The notes beneath the pieces are model-generated. The model worked only from the letters and a program-made list of their open reading frames with translations, had not been told where the DNA came from and made no database searches. A stretch of 64,000 bases of DNA from Methanofollis tationis (GTDB lineage: Archaea > Halobacteriota > Methanomicrobia > Methanomicrobiales > Methanofollaceae). The stretch is from positions 1,809,104 to 1,873,103 of the forward strand of contig NZ_JABXWR010000001.1 of assembly GCF_013377755.1 (NCBI RefSeq), given 5' to 3'. Both the position numbers and the translations under genes were made by a program. Positions 8,056 to 21,410 of this stretch are shown piece by piece; within the stretch, counting starts at the first letter, position 1, and every line of letters begins with the position of its first letter.

Positions 8056-10659
8056 TTATCCGAGGTATTTTTCCGGGTCCTTCTCGAACTCCTTCTTGCA
8101 GCCGGGTGCGCAGAAGTAGTAGGTTTTTCCTTTGTAGTCTGTCGTGAACTTCGCCGTCTTCGGGTCGACCTTCATCGTGCAGACCGGGTCAGTCTCCATC
8201 GTACCTTCCTCCATTTTCCCTCTTTTTGCTTCTGGTATATATCCTTTGAGCAGGAGGGAGAGGGTGACGACGGTGACCGAGCTCGCCGCCATGGCGAGGC
8301 CGGCGAGTTCGGGCCTGAAGGTGATCCCGAAGGCCGGGTAGAGCACGCCCGCCGCCACCGGTATGAGGGCGGCGTTGTAGGCGAACGCCCAGAAGAGATT
8401 GAGTTTGACCCGCCCGATCACCTTCTGCGCCAGCTGGATCGCTGCCGGGACGTCGGTGAGGTCGTCCCTGACCAGGACCACGCCGCCGCTCTCGATGGCG
8501 ACGTCGGTTCCGCCGCCGATGGCGATCCCGAGGTCGGCCTGTGCAAGGGCCGGGGCGTCGTTGATCCCGTCCCCGACGAAGGCGACCCGCCGCCCCTCCT
8601 CCTGAAACGTCCTGATCTCGGCGGCTTTGGCGTCCGGGAGCACCCCTGCAAAGACGCGGTCGATCCCGATCATCCCGGCGATCGCCCTGGCGGTCCCGGG
8701 ATTGTCTCCGGTGATCATCGCAACAGAGAGCCCCATCTCCTTCAGCCCGGCGACTGCCGCCATCGCCGTGGGCTTGAGGGTGTCGGAGACGGCAATGATG
8801 CCGGCGACCGCACCGTCGGCGACGAGGATGGCAACGGTCTTTCCCTCCTCTTCGAGGTGGACGACCGCGGCCTCGGCCCCTTCATCGAGGATAACGTTCG
8901 TGTCCGCGAGCATCGCCCGGTTGCCGAGAGCGATCAGGCGACCGTCGACGGTGGCGAGCACTCCCTTGCCCCTGACCGTCTCGAAGGCGTCGGTCGCAGG
9001 GATCGAAATTTCCCGTTCCTGTGCCCTGGCGACGATCGCCCGCGCTACCGGGTGGTTTGAGTTCTGTTCGGCACCGGCGGCGAGGGCGAGGCTCTCCTCT
9101 GCCGTGAGGGCGAGCCCGACGATCTCGGTCACCGCGGGTTTCCCCTCCGTCAGGGTGCCGGTCTTGTCGAAGGCGACGGTATCCAGGCGCTCTGCCGCTT
9201 CCAGGGCCTCGCCGCTCTTGATCAGGATGCCGAGTTCTGCGCCCCTGCCGACACCGACGGTGATCGCCGTCGGGGTGGCGAGGCCGAGGGCGCAGGGGCA
9301 GGCGACGACGAGGACCGAGATCAGGGTGGAGAGGGCGAAGAGCAGGGTGGCCCCGGCCACGAGGTACCAGAAGAGAAAGGCCGCCGCGGCGATAGAGAGC
9401 ACAGCCGGGATGAAGTACGCCACCGCCGTGTCTGCGATCCGCTGGACCGGGGGTTTTGTTCCCTGCGCCTCCTCGACAAGCCTGATGATCTGGGCGAGCA
9501 CCGTGTCCCGGCCGACCCGCGTGGCCGCAACCTCGAGCACGCCGTCGCCGTTGATCGTCCCGCCCACGACCGCATCACCCGCCTCTTTCCTGACCGGTAC
9601 GGGCTCGCCAGTGATCATCGACTCGTCCACGTAACTCTCGCCGCGGTTGACGGTGCCGTCGACCGGTACGCGTTCGCCCGGGCGGACGAGCACGGTGTCG
9701 CCGGGCAGCACCTCGTCGATCGGTCGTTCCTCCTCCTTCCCATCGACGAACACGGTGGCTGTCTTTGGCCTGAGGCGGATCAGGGCAGCGATCGCCTCAC
9801 CGGTTCGCCCCTTTGCCCTTGCCTCGAGGTAGCGGCCGAGGGTGAGGAAGGTGGCAAGCATCACCGCTGTCTCGTAGAAGAGGTATTCGTGGGTGAGGAC
9901 GATGCCGAAGGTGCCCAGGACCGAGGCGGCGAAGGCGACCCCGATGCCCATCGAGTACATCACGTCCATGTTCAGGGTTCGGTTCCGCAGGGCCCGCCAT
10001 GCGGCGAGGAAGATCGGCCACGAGAGGTAGGCGAAGACCGGGGTGGCGATGACGAGCATGAGGTAGGCCATATCGAAGGGGAGCGGCGGGGCGGTCCACA
10101 TGATCCCCATCAGGAGGGCAGAGGCGACGGCGCCGATAGCGATCCGCCAGCGTTTGTCCCTGAGATCGGCCTCGCGCGCCTTCCGCTCGATCTCCCCGGT
10201 CTCCTCTTCCTCGGTGCCGATATACTGGTAACCCGCCTCCTCAATCGCCTTTGCCATCTCTGCCACGGTGACGGTGTCAGGGTTGTAGGTGACGTAGGCG
10301 CGCTCCGATCCCAGATTTACGGTGGCCGTGACGACGCCTGGAAGGCTCTGCAGGGCCGCCTCGACCGTCCTGACGCAGGTGGCGCACATCATGCCCCCGA
10401 CTTTCAGGACGGCCTTTCCGGTGATCACTCCGTATCCGGCCCCGGTGACGGCCTGCTGGAGGCTGGCCGCCGAAACGCGGCCGGGGTCGTATTCCACCGC
10501 CGCCTGCTCGGCCCCAAGGTTTACCGAGGCGCTCTTCACCCCTTCAACATTTTTCAGAGCCTTTTCAAGGGTGAGGGCGCAGGTGGCACAGTGCATCCCC
10601 GAGATCTTCAGGGTCTCTTTCCGCGTCGTATCTTCCCTCTCTCCGCCCTCGCCGCTCAT
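8056..10659 (-). CDS. copA: Copper-translocating P1B-type ATPase with C-terminal YHS domain
   Basis: Membrane pump that exports Cu(I). From N to C: two heavy-metal-associated domains with GMHCATC (about residue 21) and GMMCATC (about 89); eight predicted transmembrane helices; the phosphatase loop TGEPVPV; the membrane CPC in [13 protein letters not shown]; the phosphorylation site DKTGTLT; the [11 protein letters not shown] hinge; and a C-terminal YHS-type metal-binding domain ([18 protein letters not shown]). The extra YHS tail could sense or deliver metal; that is inference. The ATG at 10659 has GAGGGG upstream. Its first 95 bp overlap the endonuclease V gene in another frame. Confidence 0.95.
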   Translation of the reverse strand: MSGEGGEREDTTRKETLKISGMHCATCALTLEKALKNVEGVKSASVNLGAEQAAVEYDPGRVSAASLQQAVTGAGYGVITGKAVLKVGGMMCATCVRTVEAALQSLPGVVTATVNLGSERAYVTYNPDTVTVAEMAKAIEEAGYQYIGTEEEETGEIERKAREADLRDKRWRIAIGAVASALLMGIMWTAPPLPFDMAYLMLVIATPVFAYLSWPIFLAAWRALRNRTLNMDVMYSMGIGVAFAASVLGTFGIVLTHEYLFYETAVMLATFLTLGRYLEARAKGRTGEAIAALIRLRPKTATVFVDGKEEERPIDEVLPGDTVLVRPGERVPVDGTVNRGESYVDESMITGEPVPVRKEAGDAVVGGTINGDGVLEVAATRVGRDTVLAQIIRLVEEAQGTKPPVQRIADTAVAYFIPAVLSIAAAAFLFWYLVAGATLLFALSTLISVLVVACPCALGLATPTAITVGVGRGAELGILIKSGEALEAAERLDTVAFDKTGTLTEGKPAVTEIVGLALTAEESLALAAGAEQNSNHPVARAIVARAQEREISIPATDAFETVRGKGVLATVDGRLIALGNRAMLADTNVILDEGAEAAVVHLEEEGKTVAILVADGAVAGIIAVSDTLKPTAMAAVAGLKEMGLSVAMITGDNPGTARAIAGMIGIDRVFAGVLPDAKAAEIRTFQEEGRRVAFVGDGINDAPALAQADLGIAIGGGTDVAIESGGVVLVRDDLTDVPAAIQLAQKVIGRVKLNLFWAFAYNAALIPVAAGVLYPAFGITFRPELAGLAMAASSVTVVTLSLLLKGYIPEAKRGKMEEGTMETDPVCTMKVDPKTAKFTTDYKGKTYYFCAPGCKKEFEKDPEKYLG

Positions 10660-11359
10660 ACTGACCCCTCAGGGAGTTTCTCGATATAAATGCTCCTTCA
10701 GGGGAGGTGTTCTCTTCCCACGCCCTGGCGGCGAGGGCATGGGCGGCCCGGATCGGCTCAGGCACCCGATAGCCGTCTGACAATGCGAGCACAAGGCGCA
10801 CGGCCGCCGCGAGGCCGGTGCGGTGGCCTACGGAGACGTAGACCGGGCGAACTCCTGCCGCCGTGCGCACGGCGCAGCCGATCGTCTCGCCGTTCTCGAT
10901 CATCGGCGCCGTCGATCCCCGCACTTCGTCCGGCATCGCCGCCGTCCCGCAGAGGAGGTGTTTTGCCACCCCGATCGAGGGAATGCCGGTCACAACACCG
11001 ATGTGAGAGGCGATCCCGCATCGCCGGGGGTGGGCGACGCCGTGGCCGTCGACGATCAGGAGGTCGGGTGCGTGCGTGAGTTTGTCGAGCGCCGCCACGA
11101 GGGCCGCCCCCTCCCTGAAGGCGAAGAGGCCGGGGATGTACGGGAAGGCGGTCTCGCACGCCGCCCACGCACCCTCGACGAGTTCGAGTGAGGGAAATGC
11201 GAGGAGGGCCGCGGCGCCGAAGACGGTCCTTCCGTCCCGTGCGTAGGCGGCGTCGAGACCGGCGACGAGGGACGGGCTGGGGTCGCCTTCGGTGACGACG
11301 AGGCGGCTGATCTCTTTCTGGAGGGCGACGGCCGCCTCCACATAGGTGAGAGGGAACAT
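10565..11359 (-). CDS. nfi: Endonuclease V
   Basis: Cuts DNA (or RNA) next to deaminated adenine (inosine). Conserved residues are seen in [35 protein letters not shown] and [14 protein letters not shown] 11359 is preferred: GGGAG is 5 nt upstream and a TATATC element precedes it. The core matches the usual length of about 220 aa, ending near [21 protein letters not shown]. The last 40 or so residues are unlike relatives and come mostly from the region that overlaps copA by 95 bp. Possible causes are loss of the native stop by mutation or a frameshift near the end. Confidence 0.9.
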   Translation of the reverse strand: MFPLTYVEAAVALQKEISRLVVTEGDPSPSLVAGLDAAYARDGRTVFGAAALLAFPSLELVEGAWAACETAFPYIPGLFAFREGAALVAALDKLTHAPDLLIVDGHGVAHPRRCGIASHIGVVTGIPSIGVAKHLLCGTAAMPDEVRGSTAPMIENGETIGCAVRTAAGVRPVYVSVGHRTGLAAAVRLVLALSDGYRVPEPIRAAHALAARAWEENTSPEGAFISRNSLRGQYERRGRREGRYDAERDPEDLGDALCHLRPHP

Positions 11360-11415
11360 TGCTCTCCCTGCGGTATCCGGGAAGATATATCTCTCCGGCG
11401 GCAAGAGGGGGGTGC

Positions 11416-11901
11416 ATGGTCAGGGAGACGGGGCGTGAGACGGCATACTTTGCGGCGGGATGCTTCTGGGGAGTCGAGGCGGCGTTTCGACAGGTTCCGG
11501 GCGTGGTGGATACAGCGGTCGGGTATATGGGAGGTACGACGGAGAACCCGACCTACGAAGAGGTCTGCACCGGTGCGACCGGGCACGCCGAGACGGTGGC
11601 GGTGGTCTTTGACCCCCTGGTGGTCTCCTATGCCGCCCTTCTGGAGGTCTTCTGGGATATCCACGACCCGACGACGAGAGACCGGCAGGGGCCGGACGTA
11701 GGGACGCAGTACAGATCGGCGATCTTCACGACGTCGCCCGAACAGTACTCCGAGGCCCTCGCCTCCCTCGAACGGCGGCAGCGTTCGGGGTGGTACAGGC
11801 GGCCGATCGCGACGGTGATCTCTCCCGCCGGCCCCTTCTACCGGGCCGAGGAATACCACCAGCGCTACCTTGAAAAACAGGGCAGCCGCCGGATCAGGTG
11901 A
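11416..11901 (+). CDS. msrA: Peptide methionine sulfoxide reductase A
   Basis: Reduces methionine-S-sulfoxide in proteins. The catalytic cysteine is in [13 protein letters not shown], followed by [25 protein letters not shown] and YRSAIF, all standard for MsrA. The ATG at 11416 has a GAGGGGGG ribosome-binding site, giving 161 aa. It is divergent from nfi and overlaps the convergent mntP end by 8 bp. Confidence 0.95.
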   Translation: MVRETGRETAYFAAGCFWGVEAAFRQVPGVVDTAVGYMGGTTENPTYEEVCTGATGHAETVAVVFDPLVVSYAALLEVFWDIHDPTTRDRQGPDVGTQYRSAIFTTSPEQYSEALASLERRQRSGWYRRPIATVISPAGPFYRAEEYHQRYLEKQGSRRIR

Positions 11902-12451
11902 AGAGGTGTTCGACGAGGATCCTGATGCCGATCAGGATCAGGATGAGCCCGCCGAGGATCGCGGCCCGGTCGCGGTTCCTGTCGCCGAAGGCGGTGCCGA
12001 TCCAGAACCCAAGGAGTGAGAGGACGGCGGTGACGATGCCGATGGCGATCGCCGGCTCCAGGATCTCCACACCCAGGAGTGCAAAGGAGAGGCCGACGGC
12101 GAGGGCGTCGATGGAGGTGGCGATGCCGAGCATGAGCAGCACCGGCACCCGGTCGAAGGGGATCGGTCTGCCGTCCTCGCCTTTCAACCCTTCGTGGAGC
12201 ATTTTTCCACCGATGACGGCGAGCAGGAAAAAGGCGATCCAGTGGTCGAACCCCTCGATATAACCGCTGAAAAGGGAGCCGCCATACCAGCCGGCGAGCG
12301 TCATACCGGTCTGGAACACTCCGAAGAGTATGGCGAGCATGGCGGCAGTCCGGGCCCGCCCCTTCCTGACGGTGACCCCGCCGGCGATGGAGACGGCGGC
12401 GGCGTCCATGGCGAGGCCGACGGAAAGGAGGATTACGGTGAGGGCGTCCAT
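11894..12451 (-). CDS. mntP: Manganese efflux pump MntP
   Basis: Six-helix membrane protein of 185 aa that exports Mn(II). The two half-repeats carry the acidic motifs [14 protein letters not shown] and [13 protein letters not shown], as expected for MntP (DUF204). The upstream leader of about 200 nt contains strong inverted repeats (see separate entry), which could reflect metal control. The gene converges on msrA with an 8-bp overlap. Confidence 0.94.
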   Translation of the reverse strand: MDALTVILLSVGLAMDAAAVSIAGGVTVRKGRARTAAMLAILFGVFQTGMTLAGWYGGSLFSGYIEGFDHWIAFFLLAVIGGKMLHEGLKGEDGRPIPFDRVPVLLMLGIATSIDALAVGLSFALLGVEILEPAIAIGIVTAVLSLLGFWIGTAFGDRNRDRAAILGGLILILIGIRILVEHLFT

Positions 12452-12497
12452 AGATCCCTTTCGCGTTGGCCGGGAGTGCTGATGAAACGCTCGGATC

Positions 12498-12526
12498 GGT
12501 CACCCGCGCTGCCTGTGGCAGTGACC
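12498..12526 (-). promoter_or_regulatory. Stem-loop in the mntP leader
   Basis: Nested inverted repeat about 47 nt before the mntP start: an outer GGTCAC/GTGACC stem encloses an inner CTGCC/GGCAG stem with a 3-nt loop. It sits where a cis-acting RNA switch or operator would lie. It does not show the bases I know for the yybP-ykoY manganese riboswitch, so its identity is open. Confidence 0.4.
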
Positions 12527-12577
12527 CCTCCGCATCCTATGCGCACCCGGCGCCTCTGATCGAATCGAGCCTGCGAA

Positions 12578-12593
12578 AGTCAGGTGTCTGACT
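12578..12593 (-). terminator. Perfect 6-bp hairpin between the DUF362 gene and mntP
   Basis: AGTCAG and CTGACT face each other across a 4-nt loop, followed on the minus strand by TTT. It lies 82 nt after the stop of the upstream gene. It could be a terminator of that gene or part of the mntP leader; the T-run is short. Confidence 0.3.
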
Positions 12594-12674
12594 CCCGGCC
12601 GATGTGGAGATGGCTCTGTTTGCCCATGCCTCTGCGAGGGTCAGGGGGAGGGAGCAGGAGGATAAAGAACCCTC

Positions 12675-13784
12675 TCAAATCTCTATCAGTTCATACTCAG
12701 TTCTGCCGAGCCCGATCCGCTCGCCGTGGCGGACCTGGATAGTCCCGTCGGTGTACGGGGCGACTCCTCTGAATTTGTCCTGGCCTGGAGCGTGGTTGCA
12801 GAGGAGGCGACTTCCGGCGATCCCCTGCTGAGCATTGACCAGATCGAAGCTGGCGGCGTCGATCGCCACCGGGTCGGTGGATGCCAGGATCCCGATGTCC
12901 GGCACGATCCGGCCGTCGCTCCAGAGGCAGCAGTCGCAGTCGGGCGTGATGTTCACCAGGAAGTTCAGGTATCCCACCTGCCCCTCCTTCCCGGCGACGG
13001 CGCCGAGGGCGTACTCGGCCATCATCTCCATAAAGGGCGTTACCCCCCCGGCCCAGTTGAAATCGATCGCCCCGGTCGGGCAGACGGTCATGCACTCCCC
13101 GCAGCCGATGCACCTGGAAGCCTTCAGCCCGACGCCCCCGGCGGTCTCCTCCAGCGCTCCTGTCGGGCAGACGCCCGCACACCCCCCGCAGCCCGCGCAG
13201 ACCTTCTGGTCGATGACCGGGAGGAGCCCCTGGTGCTGATCCTTTTTCCCGGCCGCCGGGGCGCATCCCATTGCCAGGTTCTTGATCGCCCCGCCGAACC
13301 CGGCCATGCCGTGCCCCTTCACATGGGAGAGGACGATCATGCTCCCGGCATCGAGGATATCACCTGCGATCTTCACCCGGTCGAACCGCTCTCCGGCGAT
13401 CCCTACTTCCCGCCAGTTCCCCGAGGTCAGACCGTCGGCGATGAGGATCGGCGCTCCGGTCACCTCGAAACCGAAACCGTGGCGGATCGCCGTTCTCAGG
13501 TGGTCAACGGCGTTGTGGCGCGCCCCTGAGTACAGGGTGGCGGTGTCGGTGAGAAAAGGGTTGCCGCCGGCCGCCCTGATCCGCTCGACGACCTCACGCA
13601 CCCAGACCGGGCTGATATAAGTGTCGTTGCCCCACTCCCCGAAATGGAGTTTCACCGCCGTCAGATCTCCTTCCCTGATGCAGGCCCCAAGCCCTGCCGC
13701 CTCAAAGAGGTCGTTGATCTTATCGAGGGTATTTTTCCGATCGCTCTCCACGGCGGCCCCTGCAAAATACACGCTGGATCTCAT
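12675..13784 (-). CDS. DUF362 protein with two 4Fe-4S clusters
   Basis: 369-aa protein with an N-terminal and C-terminal DUF362 region split around a bacterial-type ferredoxin domain. The two clusters are CAGCGGCAGVCPTGAL (about residue 197) and CIGCGECMTVCPTGAI (about 225). The LSHVKGHGMAGFGGAIKNLAMG segment is typical of DUF362. A CDCC group lies further on. The molecular function is not established; a redox role is inferred. It is upstream of mntP on the same strand but separated by 223 bp, and starts 45 bp downstream of gyrA. Confidence 0.88.
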   Translation of the reverse strand: MRSSVYFAGAAVESDRKNTLDKINDLFEAAGLGACIREGDLTAVKLHFGEWGNDTYISPVWVREVVERIRAAGGNPFLTDTATLYSGARHNAVDHLRTAIRHGFGFEVTGAPILIADGLTSGNWREVGIAGERFDRVKIAGDILDAGSMIVLSHVKGHGMAGFGGAIKNLAMGCAPAAGKKDQHQGLLPVIDQKVCAGCGGCAGVCPTGALEETAGGVGLKASRCIGCGECMTVCPTGAIDFNWAGGVTPFMEMMAEYALGAVAGKEGQVGYLNFLVNITPDCDCCLWSDGRIVPDIGILASTDPVAIDAASFDLVNAQQGIAGSRLLCNHAPGQDKFRGVAPYTDGTIQVRHGERIGLGRTEYELIEI

Positions 13785-13828
13785 GCTCCTCCACTCTTTC
13801 TCGGTGAAGGCAGAAAAAAAGGTGGCGG

Positions 13829-18272
<4,444 letters not shown>

Positions 18273-18298
18273 TTAAAAATAAGGGACGCGAAACTCGT

Positions 18299-18328
18299 GG
18301 ATTCACACTATGTATTGGTCGTGAACCC
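18299..18328. promoter_or_regulatory. Inverted repeat upstream of gyrBA
   Basis: GGATTCAC (18299-18306) and GTGAACCC (18321-18328) form an 7-of-8 inverted repeat with a 14-nt spacer. It lies between a TTTAAGG TATA-like element near 18331-18337 and the gyrB start, around or just after the expected transcription start. It may be an operator. Confidence 0.35.
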
Positions 18329-18356
18329 TCTTTAAGGTACTCAATTTTTCAGATTG

Positions 18357-18725
18357 TCAGTCATAGGTCCCGATCTGAGGGTCCGCGATCCCGAAGGCCA
18401 GATCCACTTCCACGAGGAGTTTCTGGAGGATCGCCCTGACCTCGACTGCGGTCTCCCGGTCCATGCTGCCGGGCTGGTGCCAGATCACTTTTTTCCTGAG
18501 CTGCTCGACAAGGCTCTCGATCCGGGTGCCCGCGAACTGCGCCGGGAGGATCAGTTCGTCGAGATGATCGGCGGCGCCGTAAAACGCCTGCTCGGGCGGG
18601 AGGGCGAAATGTTTGCTGAGCGCCACCAGGGGGATCACAAAACCTCTCCCGAATTTGCTCTCCATGGATGGGAAGTTGTCCTCCCCGGTAAAAAAGGTAT
18701 CAGTGCCCGGTCTCACAGGAGCCAT
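18357..18725 (-). CDS. Hypothetical protein at the end of the Co/Ni transporter operon
   Basis: I do not recognise this 122-aa protein. It has no membrane segment or signal. Visible features are ESKFGRGFVIPLVALSKHF near residue 21 and a C-terminal half that looks helical (ETAVEVRAILQKLLVEVDLAFG). I prefer the ATG at 18725 because GGTGA is 4 nt upstream and the start overlaps the end of cbiQ by 13 bp, as in translational coupling; an ATG at 18665 is the alternative. Its place as the last gene of a metal ECF operon suggests an accessory role. Confidence 0.65.
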   Translation of the reverse strand: MAPVRPGTDTFFTGEDNFPSMESKFGRGFVIPLVALSKHFALPPEQAFYGAADHLDELILPAQFAGTRIESLVEQLRKKVIWHQPGSMDRETAVEVRAILQKLLVEVDLAFGIADPQIGTYD

Positions 18726-19525
18726 GCCGTCACCGCCGCCGCCGGGACGAGTGTGAGGCTTGTGGCAAGAAACACCCATTCCGACATGAGCAGCGGCTTT
18801 TTCCTGATGAAGAGGTGCGAGTCCTTCCCGTATCCGCGGCAGCGCATACTCGTATAGGTCCGCTCCCCCTGCTCGAAGGAGCGGAGGAAGATTGTTCCGA
18901 TGGTGTAGGCGAGCGTCTGCAGCCGGTAGCGGTACGGCAGGGAACGGTCGAAGGCGTCGAAGCATCTCGTCTCGAGAGACGCCTTCACCCGCAGGTAGAT
19001 CCGTGCAAAGAGGAAGAGATAGCGGACCATCATCCCGAGGACGAGGGTAAACTCCGGTGGCATGCCCAGGCGCCCGGCGCCCTCGAGCATCCCCTGCATT
19101 GTTGTCGTCGAGGAGAGGAGGATGATGAAGGAGATGCAGGCAAGAAATTTCACCGCCAGGATGGAGGCGAACTCCACCGACTCGGCATAGACGGCGATGC
19201 CTAAGGGGAGGGCGAACAGCGGATGGAACGCCGTGTAATGCGGGTTTTCGAAGAATATCTGGAAGAAGATCAGGAAGAAGCCGAACGGCAGGATCAGGAG
19301 GAAGCGCTTGAGGTAGATGGTCGGAGAGAGGCCGGATGCCGTCCAGAGGGCGGCAAAAAAGAGCAGAATTGCGGCGCCGAGGCGATAGACCGCGGTCGTG
19401 TACGGGAAGGCGACAACCGTTATAATCACGGCGAGGGTGATCAGGAGCTTCACCCGTGCATCGCAGCGATGGACCGGGCTCGTGCCCTGTGCCGACTGCT
19501 CGATGGCGAAGAGATCTTCGATCAT
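18713..19525 (-). CDS. cbiQ: ECF cobalt/nickel transporter, T component
   Basis: Transmembrane coupling subunit of 270 aa that links the substrate-binding CbiM to the ATPase. Hydrophobic helices span roughly residues 28-190, and the ATPase-coupling motifs of the family are present (RVKASLETRCFDAF and MRCRGYG). It overlaps the ATPase gene by 4 bp upstream and an unknown gene downstream. Whether the metal is cobalt or nickel is not clear from the sequence. Confidence 0.93.
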   Translation of the reverse strand: MIEDLFAIEQSAQGTSPVHRCDARVKLLITLAVIITVVAFPYTTAVYRLGAAILLFFAALWTASGLSPTIYLKRFLLILPFGFFLIFFQIFFENPHYTAFHPLFALPLGIAVYAESVEFASILAVKFLACISFIILLSSTTTMQGMLEGAGRLGMPPEFTLVLGMMVRYLFLFARIYLRVKASLETRCFDAFDRSLPYRYRLQTLAYTIGTIFLRSFEQGERTYTSMRCRGYGKDSHLFIRKKPLLMSEWVFLATSLTLVPAAAVTAWLL

Positions 19526-20355
19526 GGCCGGCCCCGGTACGCCTCCCTGAAAGCCGCCTCGACCTCTTCGTAGGTGTAGCCCTCACCGAGCGGGACGCCG
19601 GCCTCGCGCAGCGAACGCATCAGCCGCTGGAGCACCGGGATGTCGAGGCGGGTGCGCGCCAGCAGGTCGGGTTGCGAGAAGATCGCCGGCACCGGCCCCT
19701 GTGCGGCGACCGCGCCGCGGTCCATCACATAGACATAGTCGGCCAGTTCGGGAACGAGATCGAGGTGGTGGGTGGAGAAGACCACCGTCATGCCGAACCG
19801 TTCGGGCAGGGTGTTGACAAACCTGATGAGGTCTGCCACGCCCTGCGGGTCGAGCCCCGCGGTCGGTTCATCCAGGACGAGCACCTGCGGCTCCATCGCA
19901 AGGATGCCGGCGATGGTCACCCGTTTCTTCTCCCCGCCCGAGAGGTGGTGGGGCGGGCGCGTGCGCAGGTCGTCAAGGGCGAGGAGGCGCATGGCGCTCT
20001 CGACCCGGTGGTGCACCGTCTCTTCGTCGAGCCCGAGGTTTGCCGGCCCGAAGGCGATGTCCTGCTCCACCGTCGGGGAAAAGACCTGGTCGTCCGGGTT
20101 CTGGAAGACGATGCCGATCATCTTGCGCACCTCCCTGAGGTTTGCCTTTGTGATCGGTTCGCCGTGGACGAGCACCTCGCCTGACGTCGGCTTCAAAATC
20201 CCGTTCAAGTGTTTGAAAAGGGTGCTCTTGCCCGCACCGTTCGCCCCGATGACGGCGATCCGCGCCTTCCTGCCGGCGATGAAGTTCACGCCGTTGAGGG
20301 CCGGGGGCCGGTTGGGATAGGCGTAGGTGAGGTTGCGGGTCTCGAGGATGTGCAT
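19522..20355 (-). CDS. cbiO: ECF cobalt/nickel transporter, ATPase
   Basis: ABC ATPase of 277 aa. Walker A is GANGAGKSTLFKHLNG, the Q-loop follows in FQNPDDQVFSPTV, the signature is LSGGEKKRVTIAG, and Walker B is VLVLDEPTAGLDP. The SPTVEQDIAFGPAN segment is typical of cobalt/nickel ECF ATPases. No strong ribosome-binding site is seen before the ATG at 20355; the gap to the previous gene is 32 nt. Confidence 0.94.
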   Translation of the reverse strand: MHILETRNLTYAYPNRPPALNGVNFIAGRKARIAVIGANGAGKSTLFKHLNGILKPTSGEVLVHGEPITKANLREVRKMIGIVFQNPDDQVFSPTVEQDIAFGPANLGLDEETVHHRVESAMRLLALDDLRTRPPHHLSGGEKKRVTIAGILAMEPQVLVLDEPTAGLDPQGVADLIRFVNTLPERFGMTVVFSTHHLDLVPELADYVYVMDRGAVAAQGPVPAIFSQPDLLARTRLDIPVLQRLMRSLREAGVPLGEGYTYEEVEAAFREAYRGRP

Positions 20356-20387
20356 TGTCGTGTAATATGCTAAAAAAGAATATAGAG

Positions 20388-20723
20388 TCAGTGTTTTGAA
20401 GCGGCAACCGCCCTGCCCACACCGAAGACGATAAGGAGCGCAAGGATCGTGCCCAGAACAATGGCAACGATTTCTCCGACCTTGCCGCCGCCCTCGCCTA
20501 TCGAGTAATCGGGCAGGGGCGCCGCGTACTCGAAGGTGCCTGCACCGATCGCCTCGACGTCGGCGTCCTCGGGGGAAGGACCGGTGAGGCTCTTTGCGTC
20601 CTGCACCACGAGAGCGGTGGACTCCAGGCCGTCAGGGTCGCCCGAGGCGAGGAATACGGCGGTAACGCCTATGATCAGGGCGATAACCAGGCCGATGGCG
20701 ACGAACTGCTTTGTCTCGATCAT
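20388..20723 (-). CDS. cbiN: CbiN-like PDGLE-domain subunit
   Basis: 111-aa protein with a transmembrane helix at each end (about 8-26 and 82-104) and an extracytoplasmic middle with the namesake DPDGLE motif (residues 29-34). This small subunit assists CbiM in metal uptake. It overlaps the end of cbiM by 4 bp. In nickel systems a similar protein is called NikN, so the symbol is provisional. Confidence 0.85.
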   Translation of the reverse strand: MIETKQFVAIGLVIALIIGVTAVFLASGDPDGLESTALVVQDAKSLTGPSPEDADVEAIGAGTFEYAAPLPDYSIGEGGGKVGEIVAIVLGTILALLIVFGVGRAVAASKH

Positions 20724-21358
20724 GCTGCCGCCCCCGTAGAGGTTTTCATCAGGTCAGGACGTGCCGAGGCGATCAGGTAGATCGCGCCGGCCGTGAGCAC
20801 CGCTTCGATGATCCCGATCGCCGCATGGTAGGTGCCCATGGCGATGAGGCCGGGGACGAGGGGGAAGGTGCCAGCGAGCCACATCTCCACCGAGGCGGCG
20901 AGGGCCGAGACGAAGCAGGCAAACCAGGCGGCGACGGCCGCTGAGAGGTAGGTGTTTTTGACGGCGTTCCGGAGCCCGGTGAAGGTGTAGTAGCCGACGA
21001 AGCCGCCGATGACACCCATGTTGATGATGTTCGCGCCCATCGTCGTGATCCCGCCGTCACCGAAGACGACCCCCTGGACGAGGAGGACGAGGGTGAGGAT
21101 GAATACGGCGGCATAGGGGGATCCCAGCAGGATGGCGACGAGCGCACCCCCGACGAGGTGCCCGCTCGTGCCCATGCCGACCGGGAGGTTGAATGCCTGG
21201 ATGGCAAAGATGCCGGCCGCAAGGACGGCGACAAGTGGGATCTTCTCTTCGTCGAGCTCGTTTCTGGCCCACTTCAGTGCCAGGACGATGAAGACAAGGG
21301 CGATGAGCCAGTAGATCGCGCTCTGCCCGATTGGAATGAACGCATCAGGTATGTGCAT
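20720..21358 (-). CDS. cbiM: ECF cobalt/nickel transporter, substrate-binding CbiM
   Basis: Metal-binding membrane subunit of 212 aa. The N-terminal MHIPDAF supplies the conserved metal ligand His2; GMGTSGHLVGGALVAILLGSP, FGDGGITTMGANIINMG and GTYHAAIG are family marks. It is the first gene of a five-gene unit. A perfect palindrome lies directly before the ATG (see next entry). Nickel is the metal methanogens need most, so this may be NikM; the sequence does not decide. Confidence 0.94.
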   Translation of the reverse strand: MHIPDAFIPIGQSAIYWLIALVFIVLALKWARNELDEEKIPLVAVLAAGIFAIQAFNLPVGMGTSGHLVGGALVAILLGSPYAAVFILTLVLLVQGVVFGDGGITTMGANIINMGVIGGFVGYYTFTGLRNAVKNTYLSAAVAAWFACFVSALAASVEMWLAGTFPLVPGLIAMGTYHAAIGIIEAVLTAGAIYLIASARPDLMKTSTGAAA

Positions 21359-21370
21359 GTATGATCATAC
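21359..21370. promoter_or_regulatory. Palindrome GTATGATCATAC at the cbiM start
   Basis: A perfect 12-bp palindrome abuts the cbiM ATG. Its halves, GTATGA and TCATAC, equal the half-sites of the E. coli nickel repressor NikR, but there is no 16-bp spacer between them here. A TATATA element lies about 20-25 nt further upstream (near 21389-21394). An operator is plausible; the regulator is not shown. Confidence 0.5.
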
Positions 21371-21410
21371 CTTAGTAATACTTTGAGGTATATAGATGTT
21401 ACTTGTTCGT

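Noticed and set aside
12452-12674. yybP-ykoY manganese riboswitch before mntP
   Set aside because: The conserved bases I know for that class were not found, so only a structured leader is claimed.
18726-19586. Upstream part of a 409-codon minus-strand frame over cbiQ
   Set aside because: It is an Arg/Pro/His-rich shadow of cbiQ. Only its last 122 codons (18357-18725) look like a gene.
21359-21394. Standard E. coli NikR operator at cbiM
   Set aside because: The half-sites match but there is no 16-bp spacer and no second pair at the right distance.
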